Part shown: piece by piece, positions 13,793 to 14,188 of the stretch
Layout: each line of letters begins with the position of its first letter
Position numbering within the stretch: position 1 is the first letter of the stretch
DNA from: Ruminococcaceae bacterium UBA1417
GTDB taxonomy: Bacteria > Bacillota > Clostridia > Oscillospirales > Acutalibacteraceae
Length of the DNA stretch: 14,188 nucleotides
NCBI GenBank assembly: GCA_002305575.1
Contig: DBPP01000037.1
Location: 99,831 to 114,018, forward strand
Reading direction: 5' to 3'
Translations under genes and position numbers: made by a program
Notes under the pieces: model-generated
Databases searched by the model: none
Told to the model about the DNA's origin: nothing
The model's input: only the letters and a program-made list of their open reading frames with translations

Positions 13793-13936
13793 ATGCTGAA
13801 CATCCAAAATCTGACCAAACGGTACGGCAGCAAAACGGCTGTCGACAACCTCAGCCTGCAGCTGCAGGCGGGGGAAATCTGTGCCTTTATCGGGCACAAT
13901 GGCTCAAGATACAAACTGAAAATATCTACTATCTAA
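13793..13936 (+). pseudogene. ABC transporter ATP-binding protein, broken off in Walker A
   Basis: The first 37 codons give a typical ABC ATPase N terminus: MLNIQNLTKRYGSKTAVDNL, then LQLQAGEICAFIGHNG. The Walker A motif should continue AGKTT. Instead, from codon 38 (base 13904) the frame reads SRYKLKISTI and stops at TAA 13934-13936. The remaining roughly 170 to 270 residues of the nucleotide-binding domain are absent. ATG 13793 has AAAGGAG (13777-13783) nine bases upstream. A start at ATG 13772 would lack a ribosome binding site. The strong promoter and intact leader suggest a recently working gene, probably an ABC-2 or drug-export type, cut by an insertion. An assembly join is the alternative. 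Confidence 0.8.
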
Positions 13937-14033
13937 CCTCCTATGAGTATGGAGATAATTATACATGGCGTACTATGGATCTTTATGTACAGCTAGTAGC
14001 CTGATTTATATAGGGGTTATCTAAAAGTATAAG

Positions 14034-14080
14034 CCTCCTGTGATTAAGTTATTTAAGACTTTCACAGGAGGTAATTTTTT
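14034..14080 (+). promoter_or_regulatory. Ribosome-binding-site sequestering hairpin / possible attenuator
   Basis: CCTCCTGTGA (14034-14043) pairs perfectly with TCACAGGAGG (14062-14071), and AAGT/ACTT adds four inner pairs past a TT bulge. The 3' arm contains the AGGAGG ribosome binding site (14066-14071) of the next gene, so folding would hide it. TAA and then TTTTTT (14075-14080) follow, so the same hairpin could also terminate transcription. A second possible left arm, CCTCCTATGA, lies upstream at 13937-13946. Confidence 0.75.
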
Positions 14081-14188
14081 ATGATAAGAGTACAGCGACT
14101 AGAAAAAGGTACTTATTTTGATAATGCCTATATGATCTCTTTTCGGTATGATCCTAGAACGGTAGCAAAGGTAAAAGAGCTGGCTCAG
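14081..14188 (+). CDS. Unidentified element-borne gene, N-terminal 36 codons only
   Basis: An open frame starts at ATG 14081, eight bases after a perfect AGGAGG, and runs past the window edge. The visible residues are MIRVQRLEKG, TYFDNAYMIS, FRYDPRTVAK and VKELAQ. The FRYDPRTVAKVKEL stretch resembles the short N-terminal module (F-x-Y-[DN]-P-x-x-V-x-x-[IV]-K) that I recall from HARP-type helicases and from the N termini of some tyrosine recombinases. Either would suit a mobile element, and a recombinase would explain the adjacent junction, but 36 residues cannot decide. Codon use is AT-rich (AGA, ATA, TTT, GAT), unlike the genes to the left. Confidence 0.55.
   Translation, partial: MIRVQRLEKGTYFDNAYMISFRYDPRTVAKVKELAQ

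Larger units (their letters stand above)
13904..14188 (+). mobile_element. Left end of a probable inserted element (AT-rich)
   Basis: From 13904 to the window end the sequence no longer continues the ABC ATPase. It has about 35% G+C (hand count, 13921-14188) against about 55-60% to the left. It holds a leader of about 175 bp without a convincing gene, a ribosome-binding-site hairpin, and the start of a new gene at 14081. The other end, terminal repeats and any target duplication are outside the window, so the element type cannot be named. Confidence 0.5.

Noticed and set aside
13678..14004. 108-codon plus-strand frame crossing the break
   Set aside because: It joins the promoter and leader region to the AT-rich segment in a frame unrelated to the ABC ATPase, with no motif. 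Its existence is accidental.
13904..14080. Group II or group I intron start at the ABC ATPase break
   Set aside because: The sequence after the break does not begin GTGYG and I could not see conserved intron core elements in the visible part. An intron cannot be excluded without the downstream sequence.

Overview
The window reads as chromosomal DNA of an anaerobic, spore-forming clostridial bacterium, most like the Oscillospiraceae/Ruminococcaceae. The reasons are a composition near 60% G+C (by eye), strong AGGAGG-type ribosome binding sites with GTG and TTG starts, the spore maturation pair spmA-spmB, formate-THF ligase, and a clostridial-style pepV-HD phosphohydrolase-sdpI-like cluster. No rRNA, tRNA or CRISPR array is visible.

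Layout. (1) 1-4547, plus strand: a compact operon of fhs (5' end outside the window), tsaE, an S66 LD-carboxypeptidase, tsaB, rpiB and upp, closed by an intrinsic terminator at 4509-4547. Gene junctions are overlaps or gaps of 1 to 38 bp. It mixes one-carbon metabolism, the tRNA t6A modification partners TsaE and TsaB, peptidoglycan peptide trimming, pentose phosphate isomerisation and uracil salvage. (2) 4562-5803, plus: an MFS (OFA/monocarboxylate-like) transporter. (3) 5821-5860: a long hairpin that can terminate both converging units. (4) 8421 down to 5871, minus: a three-gene operon with a good promoter, encoding a PepV-type M20 dipeptidase, an HD-domain phosphohydrolase and a small SdpI-like membrane protein. 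(5) 8372-9634, plus: spmA-spmB behind a structured leader. (6) 9657-10476: coaX (type III pantothenate kinase). (7) 10472-12458: a GH13 oligo-1,6-glucosidase-like enzyme whose promoter lies in a 19-bp tandem repeat with operator-like dyads. (8) 12486-13665: a YbhN/LPG-synthase-TM-type membrane protein with its own promoter and a large terminator. (9) 13693-13903: a consensus promoter driving an ABC ATPase gene that stops being recognisable inside its Walker A motif.

The most interesting part is the right end. At about 13903/13904 the ABC ATPase breaks off between GHNG and the expected AGKTT, and the sequence switches to about 35% G+C (hand count over 13921-14188). After some 175 bp of leader a new reading frame starts at 14081 with a perfect ribosome binding site. 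That site is one arm of a 10-bp perfect hairpin followed by six T residues. The simplest reading is the left boundary of an inserted mobile element whose first gene is shielded from host read-through transcription by a ribosome-binding-site-sequestering hairpin or terminator. The gene is cut by the window edge after 36 codons, so its identity is open. An assembly chimera is the main alternative.

Most genes are ordinary housekeeping genes. Starts were chosen from ribosome binding sites and family N termini and are flagged where they differ from the longest possible frame.
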